From: CALBZH01 sp964538515
GTDB taxonomy: Bacteria; Desulfobacterota; Syntrophobacteria; Syntrophobacterales; Syntrophobacteraceae
Direction of reading: 5' to 3'
DNA: 64,000 nucleotides
NCBI GenBank assembly: GCA_964538515.1
Contig: CAZIEW010000001.1
Span: 138,449 to 202,448, forward strand
The notes below the pieces were generated by a model. That model did no database searches, was not told where the DNA came from, and was given only the letters and a program-made list of their open reading frames with translations. This document shows, piece by piece, positions 9,344 to 19,182 of the stretch (positions within the stretch are counted from its first letter, which is position 1; each line of letters begins with the position of its first letter). The translations under genes were made by a program, and so were the position numbers.

Positions 9344-10765
9344 TTACGGCAGGCTCCGAGCCGCAGCCTCAGTCAACGCCACAAACTGATCCGGGAAGAC
9401 TCCAAGGTAAACCATGGCAAGCACCAGGGCGATGCACATGTACCGTGTCCAGGAATCCATCTTAACGGGTGGGTACGGACGGACAGGCTCCAGCATATAC
9501 GCCGCTTTGATGACGATCATATAATAGTACAACGATATGGTCGCGTTGATCATGCCGATAATGGCGAGCACCAAGTGCCCCTGCTCCACCGCAGCCGCGA
9601 AAACCAGGAACTTTCCAGTGAATCCTACGGTCGGCGGAATGCCCGCCATCCCGAAGAGCGCGAGCATCAAGGTCATCGCGAGAAGCGGCGAGCGCTTGTG
9701 CAGGCCGGCAAGCTCCTTGATATCCAGGTTCTTGCCGTTGTCGGCAATCTTCATGATGACGAGAAAGCAGGCATACCCCATAATCAGGTAGGCAATCGCG
9801 TAGTAAATCGCCGTCGCATAGCCGCGCTGGGAAACACTCAAAATACCGATCATCATGTATCCGGCATGCGCGATGCTCGAGTAGGCGAGGAGCCGTTTGA
9901 GATCTTTCTGGATGATCGCAACCAGGTTGCCGAAGGTCATGGAGAGGACCGACAGGGCGATCAGCACATTGACCAGCACCGGGCTTTCCGACCCGGAGAA
10001 GCCCACGAATCGGATGACCATCGCCGCAGCGGCCATCTTCGAGGCCGTACCGATATAGGCCGTGACCTGGTTGGCCGTGCCCTGGTACACATCCGGCGCC
10101 CAGATGTGGAACGGGAACAAGGCCTGCTTGAAGAAGAAACCGGAGAGCGCGAGCACCAGCCCGATGATGGCGGCGGGCTCCTTGATCACCGTCGGAAGCA
10201 CCTTGGCTAGCTCGGCGACGTAAGTCGTGTGCGTCACCCCGAAGAGGTAGCTCAAGCCGAACAGCATGAAGGCCGAGGCCGTCACACCGACCATGAAATA
10301 CTTGATGCCCGTTTCGGAATATTCCGGCGCGTTGCGCCGCATGTTCGCCAGCAGGTACAGGGAGTACGACGACAGCTCGATCGACACGTAGATCGTGAGC
10401 AGCTCAACGGAGCTGACCAGCATCATCATGCCCAAGGTGCACACGGACAGGAACAGGAAGAACTCCGGATGCTGTCGACCGTCAATGCCGTTCAGCTCAC
10501 TGCAGGAAAAGATCACGAGCAGCGTACCGATCGCGATCAGGAGCTTAAACAGCTGGCTGAAAAGATCCACCCGATAGGCATCGAAGAAGACCATCCCCTG
10601 CATGCTCACGCAGATCAGCGTCGCCAGCACGCCAGCGGCGGCGAAGAAGAGCGCTACCGCATACACACGTTTCTGGTCCACCCTCTTTTGGAGTGACAGC
10701 CAAAAGAGAACAGCGGCCATCAGCACATACACCAGCTCAGGAGCAAAAAGGACCCACTTCGTCAT
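9344..10765 (-). CDS. nuoN: NADH-quinone oxidoreductase subunit N
   Basis: 473 residues, a multi-spanning membrane protein of the Mrp-antiporter-like family (about 14 hydrophobic segments). Family motifs include FKQALFPFHIWAPDVYQG and LLAYSSIAHAGYMMIG, with the conserved Lys and His residues thought to line a proton channel. It forms one of the three antiporter-like pumps of complex I. ATG 10765 is chosen because GGGAAGAG lies about six bases upstream; an in-frame TTG two codons earlier is the alternative. A 114-base gap separates it from the truncated NuoF gene. Confidence 0.96.
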   Translation of the reverse strand: MTKWVLFAPELVYVLMAAVLFWLSLQKRVDQKRVYAVALFFAAAGVLATLICVSMQGMVFFDAYRVDLFSQLFKLLIAIGTLLVIFSCSELNGIDGRQHPEFFLFLSVCTLGMMMLVSSVELLTIYVSIELSSYSLYLLANMRRNAPEYSETGIKYFMVGVTASAFMLFGLSYLFGVTHTTYVAELAKVLPTVIKEPAAIIGLVLALSGFFFKQALFPFHIWAPDVYQGTANQVTAYIGTASKMAAAAMVIRFVGFSGSESPVLVNVLIALSVLSMTFGNLVAIIQKDLKRLLAYSSIAHAGYMMIGILSVSQRGYATAIYYAIAYLIMGYACFLVIMKIADNGKNLDIKELAGLHKRSPLLAMTLMLALFGMAGIPPTVGFTGKFLVFAAAVEQGHLVLAIIGMINATISLYYYMIVIKAAYMLEPVRPYPPVKMDSWTRYMCIALVLAMVYLGVFPDQFVALTEAAARSLP

Positions 10766-10790
10766 AGTCAACTCTTCCCTTCACTCAGCC

Positions 10791-12266
10791 TTACAAGCTG
10801 CCTACGAATGGGATCACTGCACACTGGATCACATCCAAGATGACCCGGGGGAACATTCCAAAGAACAGGATCACGCCCACCAGGATGATCCTCGGCGTGG
10901 CCAGGTACAGCGGCACATCCGGGATGTGAGCCCACCGCTCGTTCTTCTCACCGTAGAATGTCTTCATCACCACGCGCAGCATGAACAGAGCACTCACCAC
11001 GATCCCGCTCACCGCCAGGATACCGCGAACCGGATACACCTTGACGGACGACACGAACACCAGAAGCTCGGCCCAGAAGCTCGCCATGAAAGGAACACCG
11101 ATGCCAGCGAAAGCCGCCATGATGAAGAAGGCCGAAGCTTTTGGCATCGTCACCGACAAGCCACCAAGCTCCGGGATCATCTTGGTATGCGTCTTGTCGT
11201 AGATGTATCCGACAGAGGAAAAGAGAAGGGCTGTCATCACGCCGTGCGCAAACATCTGGAAAACGGCCCCGTTGATGCCGTTCACGGTCATGGTGGAGAG
11301 ACCCAGCCCGACGATGCCCATGTGCGAGACACTCGAATAGCCAATGACGTACTTGAGGTCCGTCTGAGCGAGCCCCACGAAGGCCCCGTAGACAATTCCG
11401 ATGGTGGCGAGCAGCGCCATGAAGTCCGCCCAGTAGGCCAGGCCGTCCGGACACAGCGTCATGCCGAGGCGCAGGATCCCGTAAGCGCCGAGCTTCATCA
11501 GAACGCCCGCATGGATCATACTCACGGCCGTGGGCGCTGCAACGTGGCCAACCGGCGACCATGTGTGGAACGGCCAAACACCTGCGAGAACCCCGAAGCC
11601 CAGGTAGAGCATGACGAAGGCGATCTTCTGCACCTCCGGGGAGAACCCGATGCGCTGCAGCTCGAACAGGTCAAACGTATGCCCGCCGGCTTGGACCCAC
11701 AGATAGATGATCCCGGGAAGGATCAAAACGCTGCCCGCGAGCAGGTACAGCGTGAGCTTCATGCCGCCGTACTCTTTGCGCGTACCGCCCCAGACCGCAA
11801 TGAGCGGATACATGGGGAAGAGCGACACGTCGTACCACACAAAGATCCAGAACAGATCCATCGACATGAACACGCCATAGACTCCGGCAACGAGGAGGAA
11901 CGTGAAGGCAAAAAACTCCTTCACGCGGTTTTCAAGCTCCCACATGGTGAGCACGCCCGTGAAAAGCACCACGGCAGTCAGCAGGATCATCGGCGCGTTG
12001 ATGCCGTCCAGCGCCATGAACCAGTAAACCCCCATGCCTTTCACCCACAGGTATCGCTCCACCATCTGGAGGCCGCCCTTCGTCACGTCGAAGGAGTGAT
12101 ACACATAAAGGCTAAGGATCAACCCGATGCCCGAGAAAAGGAGAGAGACCTGCTTCACCAGTTTAGGACGGTCATCCGGGATAAACAGGATGACCAGCAT
12201 CCCCACGATCGTCGACATCAAGATCGCAGTCAGGAAGGGAAATTGTGCCATTTCCATCGAAGTCAT
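10791..12266 (-). CDS. nuoM: NADH-quinone oxidoreductase subunit M
   Basis: 491 residues, antiporter-like membrane subunit. Diagnostic stretches are GVWPFHTWSPVGHVAAPTAV, LMKLGAYGILRLG and VIGYSSVSHMGIVGLG. It pumps protons within the complex I membrane arm next to NuoL and NuoN. The gene lies 24 bases upstream of nuoN. Start at ATG 12266; further in-frame ATG codons follow at codons 4 and 6. Confidence 0.97.
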   Translation of the reverse strand: MTSMEMAQFPFLTAILMSTIVGMLVILFIPDDRPKLVKQVSLLFSGIGLILSLYVYHSFDVTKGGLQMVERYLWVKGMGVYWFMALDGINAPMILLTAVVLFTGVLTMWELENRVKEFFAFTFLLVAGVYGVFMSMDLFWIFVWYDVSLFPMYPLIAVWGGTRKEYGGMKLTLYLLAGSVLILPGIIYLWVQAGGHTFDLFELQRIGFSPEVQKIAFVMLYLGFGVLAGVWPFHTWSPVGHVAAPTAVSMIHAGVLMKLGAYGILRLGMTLCPDGLAYWADFMALLATIGIVYGAFVGLAQTDLKYVIGYSSVSHMGIVGLGLSTMTVNGINGAVFQMFAHGVMTALLFSSVGYIYDKTHTKMIPELGGLSVTMPKASAFFIMAAFAGIGVPFMASFWAELLVFVSSVKVYPVRGILAVSGIVVSALFMLRVVMKTFYGEKNERWAHIPDVPLYLATPRIILVGVILFFGMFPRVILDVIQCAVIPFVGSL

Positions 12267-12381
12267 AAGCCAGCCCGTCCGCTCAGATTATATGGTTTTG
12301 TTCTTTCTTGACCCCTCAGTAACGATGCCACTCCCACCGCCGCTGCAAGCCGGAGTCACCATGACTCCGGCTCGAGCCTCC

Positions 12382-14331
12382 TTAGGCGAGGAGGAAGTAG
12401 AGCACAACCAATCCCACTGCCGCGATCATCACGAGCAGGTTGTATTGAAGCATTCCGGACTGCAAGAAGCTGAACAGACGACCGCTTCCGATGGTTCCCT
12501 GGCAAATGCCGTCGATGCCGCCGTCGATGATACGCCGGTCGTTTCTCGTGAACACATTCGTGAGCCCGCAGTACACCACGTTGTCCAGGGTCTTGCGCAG
12601 AAAGTCGTCCATGTACCAGCGCCGTGCAAACAACTCCTCGACGGCCGGGAATTTCTTGAGAAATCCTTCCTGGCTGGCGCCTTTGCGCCCGAATTCCATG
12701 TAAGCCCACACGATACCACCAACCGCCAGGGTCACTGCGGTGATCAGCAGCATGAAATGTCCCGCCCCGTGGCCGCCTTCGGCCCCATGCGCCGCAGCAG
12801 CCTGGTGAGCCGTTTGCGAAGCGCCCATCAGGAAATGCTCCAGGGACGACTGGGAGAAACCGAGTACCACCGTAACACTGGCCAGGATGATGAGAGGAAC
12901 CGCCATACACCAGAAGATGTACCCGTGGTGGCCCTCTTCCTCATGACCATGCCCCCCGCCATGAGCCTCCTCATGCCCATGGTGAGCCTCGACCCCGCCT
13001 TTCGGGAACAGCATGAAGAAAATCAGGCGGAAGGTGTAGTAAGCCGTCATCAAAGCGCCCAGCAGGCCGGCTCCCAGCCAAATCTTGTTCGGATGGTTGG
13101 CCAGAACGCCAAGGATCGCTTCCTTGCTGAAGAAGCCCGAGAAGGGGAAGATGCCCGAGAGGGCCAGAGCACCGACGGTCATGCACACCATCGGAATGGT
13201 GAGCGACCGGCCTCCGTGCTTTCCGATCACCCGGAAATCATTGGTGTGGTATTCGTGGATGAAAACACCCGAGCACAAGAAGAGCAGAGCCTTGAAGCCG
13301 GCGTGGGTCGTCAGGTGGAACACGCCCGCGAAATACCCGCCGGCGGCTAGGGACATCACCATGAACCCAAGCTGACTGACCGTCGAATACGCCCAAACCT
13401 GCTTGAGATCATACGTCGCCATGGCCATCGTCGAGGCAAGCAGCATGGTGATGGTGCCGAGGGCCAGGGCCATCGACATGGCTTCGGGCGACGAGGAGTA
13501 GAACGGGAAAATGCGGCTGAACATGTACACGCCGGCGGCGACCATGGTCGCGGAGTGCAGCAGCGCGCTGACGGGGGTCGGACCTTCCATGGCGTCAGGC
13601 AACCAGGTCAGGAGCGGAAACTGCGCGCTCTTGCCCATCACGCCGCCGAAGATGAGCATGGCCGAAACCGTGATCAGCCTCGGGTCCATCGTACCCGCCT
13701 TCGCCGCCTCATTGATGTTCAGAATGTTCAGGTTTCCGAAGCCGATGACCAGGATGATCAGGCCCAGGAAGAAGCCAACGTCACCGAACCGCGTCATGAC
13801 GAAAGCTTTCTTGCCCGCCTGGGAGGCGCTGTACTTTTCGTAGTAGAAGCCAATGAGCAGGTAGGAAGCCAAGCCCACCAGCTCCCAGAAAATGAACAAC
13901 TGAAGCATGCTCGGGGAGATCACCATGCTCGTCATGGCCCAAGCGAACAGGGACTGGAAGGCGTAGTAGCGGCTGAAGCCCGGGTCGCCCGCCATGTAGC
14001 CGAGCGAATAGACCTGCACCAGGAAGCTGATGACCGCGACGATGGTCAGCATCAGCAAGCTGAGCGGGTCGAGCAGGTAGCCGAACGGAATGATGATGTC
14101 ATCGGCGATGAGCCAGGGGGTCTTGTACTCCACCGGCACGCCGGCCCCCCAAAGCTTGATCAGCAAAAAAAGCGCGCAGCATAGGACGATCGACGCGGAG
14201 GTTATGGAAATCGTGCAGGACACCTTCGGGTCGTGGCGCGTGAAAATGAGGATGATCGCCATGGCGAGGAAAGGCAGGCTCGTCCCCAGGGCCGCAGCAA
14301 TCAAAACCGGATCCGAGAAAAACGATGTCAT
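12382..14331 (-). CDS. nuoL: NADH-quinone oxidoreductase subunit L with His-rich loop
   Basis: 649 residues, the most distal antiporter-like pump of complex I. It shows the expected core motifs (KSAQFPLLTWLPDAMEGPTP, HSATMVAAGVY, SALLHSAT) and a long C-terminal region typical of the lateral helix. An unusual His-rich loop lies around residues 450-480 (EAHHGHEEAHGGGHGHEEE), and a second short His/Ala stretch follows (HQAAAAHGAEGGHGAGH). These may be metal-binding or simple low-complexity linkers. AGAGG lies just before ATG 14331, six bases after the nuoK stop. Confidence 0.96.
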   Translation of the reverse strand: MTSFFSDPVLIAAALGTSLPFLAMAIILIFTRHDPKVSCTISITSASIVLCCALFLLIKLWGAGVPVEYKTPWLIADDIIIPFGYLLDPLSLLMLTIVAVISFLVQVYSLGYMAGDPGFSRYYAFQSLFAWAMTSMVISPSMLQLFIFWELVGLASYLLIGFYYEKYSASQAGKKAFVMTRFGDVGFFLGLIILVIGFGNLNILNINEAAKAGTMDPRLITVSAMLIFGGVMGKSAQFPLLTWLPDAMEGPTPVSALLHSATMVAAGVYMFSRIFPFYSSSPEAMSMALALGTITMLLASTMAMATYDLKQVWAYSTVSQLGFMVMSLAAGGYFAGVFHLTTHAGFKALLFLCSGVFIHEYHTNDFRVIGKHGGRSLTIPMVCMTVGALALSGIFPFSGFFSKEAILGVLANHPNKIWLGAGLLGALMTAYYTFRLIFFMLFPKGGVEAHHGHEEAHGGGHGHEEEGHHGYIFWCMAVPLIILASVTVVLGFSQSSLEHFLMGASQTAHQAAAAHGAEGGHGAGHFMLLITAVTLAVGGIVWAYMEFGRKGASQEGFLKKFPAVEELFARRWYMDDFLRKTLDNVVYCGLTNVFTRNDRRIIDGGIDGICQGTIGSGRLFSFLQSGMLQYNLLVMIAAVGLVVLYFLLA

Positions 14332-14337
14332 GACCTC

Positions 14338-14646
14338 TTAACCTCTCATCTGCTGGGCACGCTCGATATTCACCGACCGCAGCGTTCGGAACAGGGCCAG
14401 AATGATGCTCAGCCCGATCGCAGCTTCAGCCGCGGCCAGACCCATCACGAACAGTGTGAAAATCTGCCCGACCGTGGGATCCGGCGCAAGAAATCGATTG
14501 AATGCCATGAAGTTCACATTGGCCCCGTTCAGCATAAGCTCGACGGAGATCAGCATACCGATCAGGTTTCGGCGCTGAAGAACTCCGCACAACCCCAGGC
14601 TGAAGAGACCCGCTCCGATAACCAGGTAAACGCCCAGTGTGTTCAC
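14338..14646 (-). CDS. nuoK: NADH-quinone oxidoreductase subunit K
   Basis: 102 residues with three membrane helices, matching the family's size. The conserved segment GMLISVELMLNGANVNFMAF carries the membrane-buried Glu of the proton pathway. The GTG start overlaps the nuoJ stop codon (GTGA), implying translational coupling. Confidence 0.96.
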   Translation of the reverse strand: MNTLGVYLVIGAGLFSLGLCGVLQRRNLIGMLISVELMLNGANVNFMAFNRFLAPDPTVGQIFTLFVMGLAAAEAAIGLSIILALFRTLRSVNIERAQQMRG

Positions 14647-15167
14647 GAGCTCAACCTCCGAGTGAATCCTGCCGTTACGATTGCACCAATGATGGCAATC
14701 AGCAGCACCAGCGAAATGGCTTCAAAGACCAGGTCATACCTGGTGAGCAGCATGTGCCCGATCGTCACCACGGACCAATCCGAGCTTCTCTCGGCCGCGG
14801 GCGCCCAATGACTCTTCGTCCCCGCCACCGCGATGCACAGGAAGAAGATGGTGCTCGCCAGGGCCGCCATCGCCACCTTGGGCACCCGCCGTTTGGGAAC
14901 TTCCAGGTGCAAGGGCCGCGACAGCATGATGGCGAAGACGATGGCAATCGTGATCGCCCCCACGTAGATGAGCAGCTGCATCATCGCCATGAAAAAGCTT
15001 CCCAGGTACAGGTAAAGACCCGCCACACCGGTCAGCGCCAGGGCCAGCCCGAGCACGTTGTAAAGGATGTTGCGCGGGAAGACTGCGATGGCAGCCCCTC
15101 CAAACGTCAGGCCCACCACAATCCAGAACGCCATTTGAGCGAATGATTCCACACTCAGAAAGCTCAT
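14643..15167 (-). CDS. nuoJ: NADH-quinone oxidoreductase subunit J
   Basis: 174 residues, about five membrane segments. Family features include PRNILYNVLGLALALTGVAG and MQLLIYVGAITIAIVFAIML, with the Tyr- and Gly-rich third helix that forms a pi-bulge in complex I. The ATG at 15167 is chosen over an upstream in-frame start because GGGAG lies just upstream and the longer N-terminus is not family-like. Confidence 0.95.
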   Translation of the reverse strand: MSFLSVESFAQMAFWIVVGLTFGGAAIAVFPRNILYNVLGLALALTGVAGLYLYLGSFFMAMMQLLIYVGAITIAIVFAIMLSRPLHLEVPKRRVPKVAMAALASTIFFLCIAVAGTKSHWAPAAERSSDWSVVTIGHMLLTRYDLVFEAISLVLLIAIIGAIVTAGFTRRLSS

Positions 15168-15199
15168 GAGACTCCCTTTCCTCCCCCCGGGTCCTAAAA

Positions 15200-15640
15200 C
15201 TAGGACGTGCTCTTTTCCAGCCTCGCGACAAGGTCGATCACGCTGTCCCAACGCGACGTCCCCTCCAGCTGAAACTCCTTGGAGTACTGAAGCGTTTCGG
15301 TTGGACAGCATTCCACGCAGAGCCCGCACAGACTGCACTTGTTGTATTCAATGAAATAATGCGTCGCGACCTTGGGCTTGTGGGCGTGCTCCTTGATCCC
15401 CTGAACCTTGATCAGCTGGGAGGGGCACGTCCGCTGACACGTTCCGCAGGCAATGCACCGGTGCGTCCCGGTCTGTTCGAAACGCTTGAATTCGATGTGT
15501 CCGCGATAGGCATCGGACATCGTCAACTGTTTTCGCGGATACTGGACCGTGACGACCGGCTTGAACAGCCGACGCACCGTGACCTTCATACCCTCAACGA
15601 GACTCCAGCCGCCGTCTTTAATGTCTTTCCAGTAACTCAT
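15200..15640 (-). CDS. nuoI: NADH-quinone oxidoreductase subunit I
   Basis: 146 residues. It has the two [4Fe-4S] motifs of this peripheral-arm subunit (clusters N6a and N6b): CIACGTCQRTCP and CSLCGLCVECCP. An amphipathic N-terminus (VEGMKVTVRRLFKP, then YPRKQL) docks on the membrane arm. It passes electrons from NuoG to NuoB. GGGAGGAGAT lies directly before the ATG. The gene is 15 bases after nuoH and 32 bases before nuoJ. Confidence 0.96.
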   Translation of the reverse strand: MSYWKDIKDGGWSLVEGMKVTVRRLFKPVVTVQYPRKQLTMSDAYRGHIEFKRFEQTGTHRCIACGTCQRTCPSQLIKVQGIKEHAHKPKVATHYFIEYNKCSLCGLCVECCPTETLQYSKEFQLEGTSRWDSVIDLVARLEKSTS

Positions 15641-15655
15641 ATCTCCTCCCGAGCG

Positions 15656-16636
15656 TCACACGAGTTTCAACACGATTGCCGTGATCAGCAGATTGGCCAG
15701 GCTAAGCGGGATCATCACCTTCCAGGAGAAATTCATGAGCTGGTCGAACCGCAGCCGTGGAAAGGTCCATCGTACCCACATGATCACAAAGATGAGCACA
15801 TACGTTTTCGCCAGGAACCACACGATGCCCGGAATCCCAAGAGTGAATCCGAACGGCCCCTGCCATCCCCCGAAGAACAGGCTCGTCGCCACCGCGCTCA
15901 CAATGAACATGTTCGTGTACTCGGCGAGGAAGAACAGACCGAAGCGCATCCCACTGAATTCGGTATGGAACCCTGCGACCAGCTCCGACTCCGCTTCCGG
16001 GATGTCGAACGGAGCCCGGTTCGTCTCCGCCGTGGCGCAAATGAGATAGATGAGGCCCGCGACCGGCTGCAGGAAGATGAACCAAAGCTTTCCTTGGGCG
16101 TTAACGATCTCGGAGAACTGCAGCGAGTTCACCATCAGCACGACGCTCATCACCGACAGCAGGAGCGGGATTTCGTAGGCCACGTTCTGGGCAACCGACC
16201 GCACCGCACCCAGAAGAGCGTACTTGTTGTTGGAGGCCCAACCGCCTGCCAGAATCGCGAGAACCGTGATGGTAGAGAAGGCGAAGATCAGGAGGACACC
16301 GGCGTTCATGTCTCGGAGGATGAGATCGGGGCCGAACGGCAGCACCAGGAAGCCGATCAGAACCGGCATGAAGACCATCACCGGCGCCATGACAAACAAT
16401 TTGCGGTCGACCGTCCCCGGTGTGATCAGCTCTTTGCCGACCAGCTTGATACCGTCAGCGATCGTCTGCAACAACCCGAACGGTCCCACTTCCTTCGGTC
16501 CCGGCCTCAATTGGATATGACCAGCGACCTTCCGCTCCAGCCAAACCAGGAACAACGCGTTCAGCTGAGAGAAGGCCAGTACGATGACCAGGCCGACGAT
16601 CAGTCGGAACCAATCTGAAGCTACAATGCTGCCCAT
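15656..16636 (-). CDS. nuoH: NADH-quinone oxidoreductase subunit H
   Basis: 326 residues, eight predicted membrane spans. Diagnostic stretches are WLERKVAGHIQLRPGPKEVG at the N-terminus and AETNRAPFDIPEAESELVAG in the quinone-site loop. It joins the peripheral arm to the proton channels and forms part of the quinone cavity. ATG 16636 with GGGAG about nine bases upstream fits the family N-terminus; a longer frame runs upstream but overlaps nuoD. Confidence 0.96.
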   Translation of the reverse strand: MGSIVASDWFRLIVGLVIVLAFSQLNALFLVWLERKVAGHIQLRPGPKEVGPFGLLQTIADGIKLVGKELITPGTVDRKLFVMAPVMVFMPVLIGFLVLPFGPDLILRDMNAGVLLIFAFSTITVLAILAGGWASNNKYALLGAVRSVAQNVAYEIPLLLSVMSVVLMVNSLQFSEIVNAQGKLWFIFLQPVAGLIYLICATAETNRAPFDIPEAESELVAGFHTEFSGMRFGLFFLAEYTNMFIVSAVATSLFFGGWQGPFGFTLGIPGIVWFLAKTYVLIFVIMWVRWTFPRLRFDQLMNFSWKVMIPLSLANLLITAIVLKLV

Positions 16637-16694
16637 AACAATGCTCTCCCTCGAATAGAATGGAGTCAGGCCCCTACGTCCCTGCCTAAATGGT

Positions 16695-17816
16695 CTACCG
16701 GTCGATTTCGGGTATGACCACGTCAATGCTTCCCAGGATCGAAATGGCGTCGGCCACCATCGTCCCTTTGAGCACCTCGGTGAGAACATGCAGGTTCCCA
16801 AAGCTGGGCACACGGATATGACACCGATACGGCGTGCCGCTCCCGTCGCTCACCAGGTAATAACCCGTCTGTCCGCGTGCACTTTCAAAGGCGAAGTAGA
16901 GGTCACCCTTCGGAGGAACAACCTTGAAAGATCCCTTTTCGTTCAGGTACGGGCCGGAGGGAAGCTGATCGAGCGCCTGATCGATGATGCGGCAGCTCTG
17001 CTCCATTTCCTCCAAGCGCACGCGATACCGATCCAACGCGTCGCCATTCACTCCCACGGGGATTTCGAAGTCAAACCGATCGTAGATCTCGTAGGGCTCG
17101 ACCTTGCGCATATCGAACGGAATGCCGCAAGCACGCAGGTTGGGGCCCGTCACACCGAACTGACTGGCCAGCTCCGGGGTGATCACGCCAACTCCCTTCA
17201 CGCGATGGATGAAGATGACGTTCTTGGTGACCAGGTTGTCGTAGTCCGCGTACCGGCTGCGAAGCCGCTTGACAAACGACCGGGTCATGTCGACGAACTG
17301 CCCGTCCGCATCCCGGCACACGCCGCCAAACCGGCAGTACGAATAGGTCAGACGCGAGCCGCTCACCCGGTCCAAGATATCCAGGATCTGCTCCCGATCA
17401 TCGAAGGCATACAGAAAGGGAGTGAACCCACCCAAGTCCATGACGTAGGTGCCGAACCAGAGCAGGTGACTGGAGATGCGGTTGAGCTCAGCGCAAATCG
17501 TGCGGATGTACTTGGCCCGCTCGGGAACCTCGATGCCGGCGAACTTTTCGACGGCCAGGGCGTACCCATGATTGAAGAGCATCCCCGAGAGGTAATCCAT
17601 GCGGCTGGTGTTGGGCATGAACTGCTTGTAAGCGCGGTTCTCCCCCATCTTCTCATGACCGCGGTGACCGTAGCCGATGACCGGATCCGCCTTGACGATG
17701 AACTCCCCGTCGAGATCCAGCAGAACCCGCAAGACGCCGTGGGTGGAAGGGTGCTGCGGCCCGAGGTTCAGCTGGTAGACACGTTCAACAATCGGTGCTT
17801 GCAGTTGTTCAGCCAT
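16695..17816 (-). CDS. nuoD: NADH-quinone oxidoreductase subunit D
   Basis: 373 residues. The N-terminus LNLGPQHPSTHGVLRVLLDL contains the His loop of the quinone pocket, and the C-terminus DVVIPEIDR is typical. The protein descends from the [NiFe]-hydrogenase large subunit but lacks the NiFe ligands, as all NuoD do. It is separate from NuoC, not fused as in E. coli. ATG 17816 overlaps the last eight bases of nuoC. Confidence 0.97.
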   Translation of the reverse strand: MAEQLQAPIVERVYQLNLGPQHPSTHGVLRVLLDLDGEFIVKADPVIGYGHRGHEKMGENRAYKQFMPNTSRMDYLSGMLFNHGYALAVEKFAGIEVPERAKYIRTICAELNRISSHLLWFGTYVMDLGGFTPFLYAFDDREQILDILDRVSGSRLTYSYCRFGGVCRDADGQFVDMTRSFVKRLRSRYADYDNLVTKNVIFIHRVKGVGVITPELASQFGVTGPNLRACGIPFDMRKVEPYEIYDRFDFEIPVGVNGDALDRYRVRLEEMEQSCRIIDQALDQLPSGPYLNEKGSFKVVPPKGDLYFAFESARGQTGYYLVSDGSGTPYRCHIRVPSFGNLHVLTEVLKGTMVADAISILGSIDVVIPEIDR

Positions 17817-18282
17817 AGATCTCTTCCCGTCTGCGATAAGCATTTACGCTGCCAAAGGTTTTCTTCAACGGGTAATAATCGGCGTCTTCGGGGAGCAGCA
17901 AATTCCGGGGGTCCGGATGACCGGCGAACTGAATGCCGAAGAACTCCCGAATCTCCCGTTCCTGCCAGTCGGCGGTCGGGAACAGGTCGCTCACGGTCTG
18001 CACCGTTGCCCCTTCCGCGACGAGCGTGCGGATCACCATTCGCGCCTTCGGCTCATACGTGTTCAGGTGGTAGACCAGCTCGGCCGTGTCCTGAAAATCA
18101 AGGGCGGTCACCGATTCCAGGTAGAACCCCGCATCCCTGAACCACCCGAGTACGTCGCGCACCTTCCCAAGCTCCACCGAAGCCGAGAAGACCACTCCCG
18201 ACCGATACGCGTCGTCCCTGCACACGGCATTCGTCGGAAGCGCGGCGCTTACTTTCGCGATGATGTCATCTTTTTTCGCCAT
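17809..18282 (-). CDS. nuoC: NADH-quinone oxidoreductase subunit C
   Basis: 157 residues. The 30-kDa-subunit signature is visible in WQEREIREFFGIQFAGHPDPRN followed by LLPEDADYYPLKK. It is a structural subunit near the quinone site. The start is ATG 18282, two bases after the nuoB stop; GTG 18291 is an alternative because GGGAGG lies at 18300-18295 between the two choices. Confidence 0.95.
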   Translation of the reverse strand: MAKKDDIIAKVSAALPTNAVCRDDAYRSGVVFSASVELGKVRDVLGWFRDAGFYLESVTALDFQDTAELVYHLNTYEPKARMVIRTLVAEGATVQTVSDLFPTADWQEREIREFFGIQFAGHPDPRNLLLPEDADYYPLKKTFGSVNAYRRREEIYG

Positions 18283-18284
18283 GA

Positions 18285-18790
<506 letters not shown>

Positions 18791-18809
<19 letters not shown>

Positions 18810-19171
18810 TCAAACACTCCTTTGCACCAAGCGTAGACGATGGCCAAAGACAAAATGCCAACAAATATGACCACTTCCACCAGATCCCGGATGGCGTACT
18901 TCCCATAGGCCAGGGCCACCGGAAAGAGGTAGAGTACGTCGACGTCAAAGGCTAGAAAGATCAGCGCATAAATGTAGTACGCGACCGTAAACTGGATCCA
19001 CGCGCTCCCGATGGTCTGCATACCACTTTCATACGTCTCATCGCGCTTGGCCCCCTTGCTCCGCTTCACGATCAACGAAGACACGATGATCGGGACAATT
19101 GCGAAGACCAGCCCGACCAGGAGGTACAGGGCAACGGCCAGAAAATCTGTCATCAGCTCTTTGGGCAGCAT
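18791..19171 (-). CDS. nuoA: NADH-quinone oxidoreductase subunit A
   Basis: 126 residues, three membrane helices. The conserved YESGMQTIGSAW and FLAFDVDVLYLFPVAL segments, with acidic residues facing the quinone channel, are diagnostic. ATG 19171 is chosen because GAGG lies six bases upstream; an in-frame GTG at 19183 overlaps the nuoF stop. Confidence 0.95.
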
Positions 19172-19182
19172 GCCATTCCTCA

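Noticed and set aside
10602..12311. 569-codon open frame on the plus strand
   Set aside because: Opposite nuoM; composition rich in His, Asp and Gln typical of antisense translation of a membrane protein gene.
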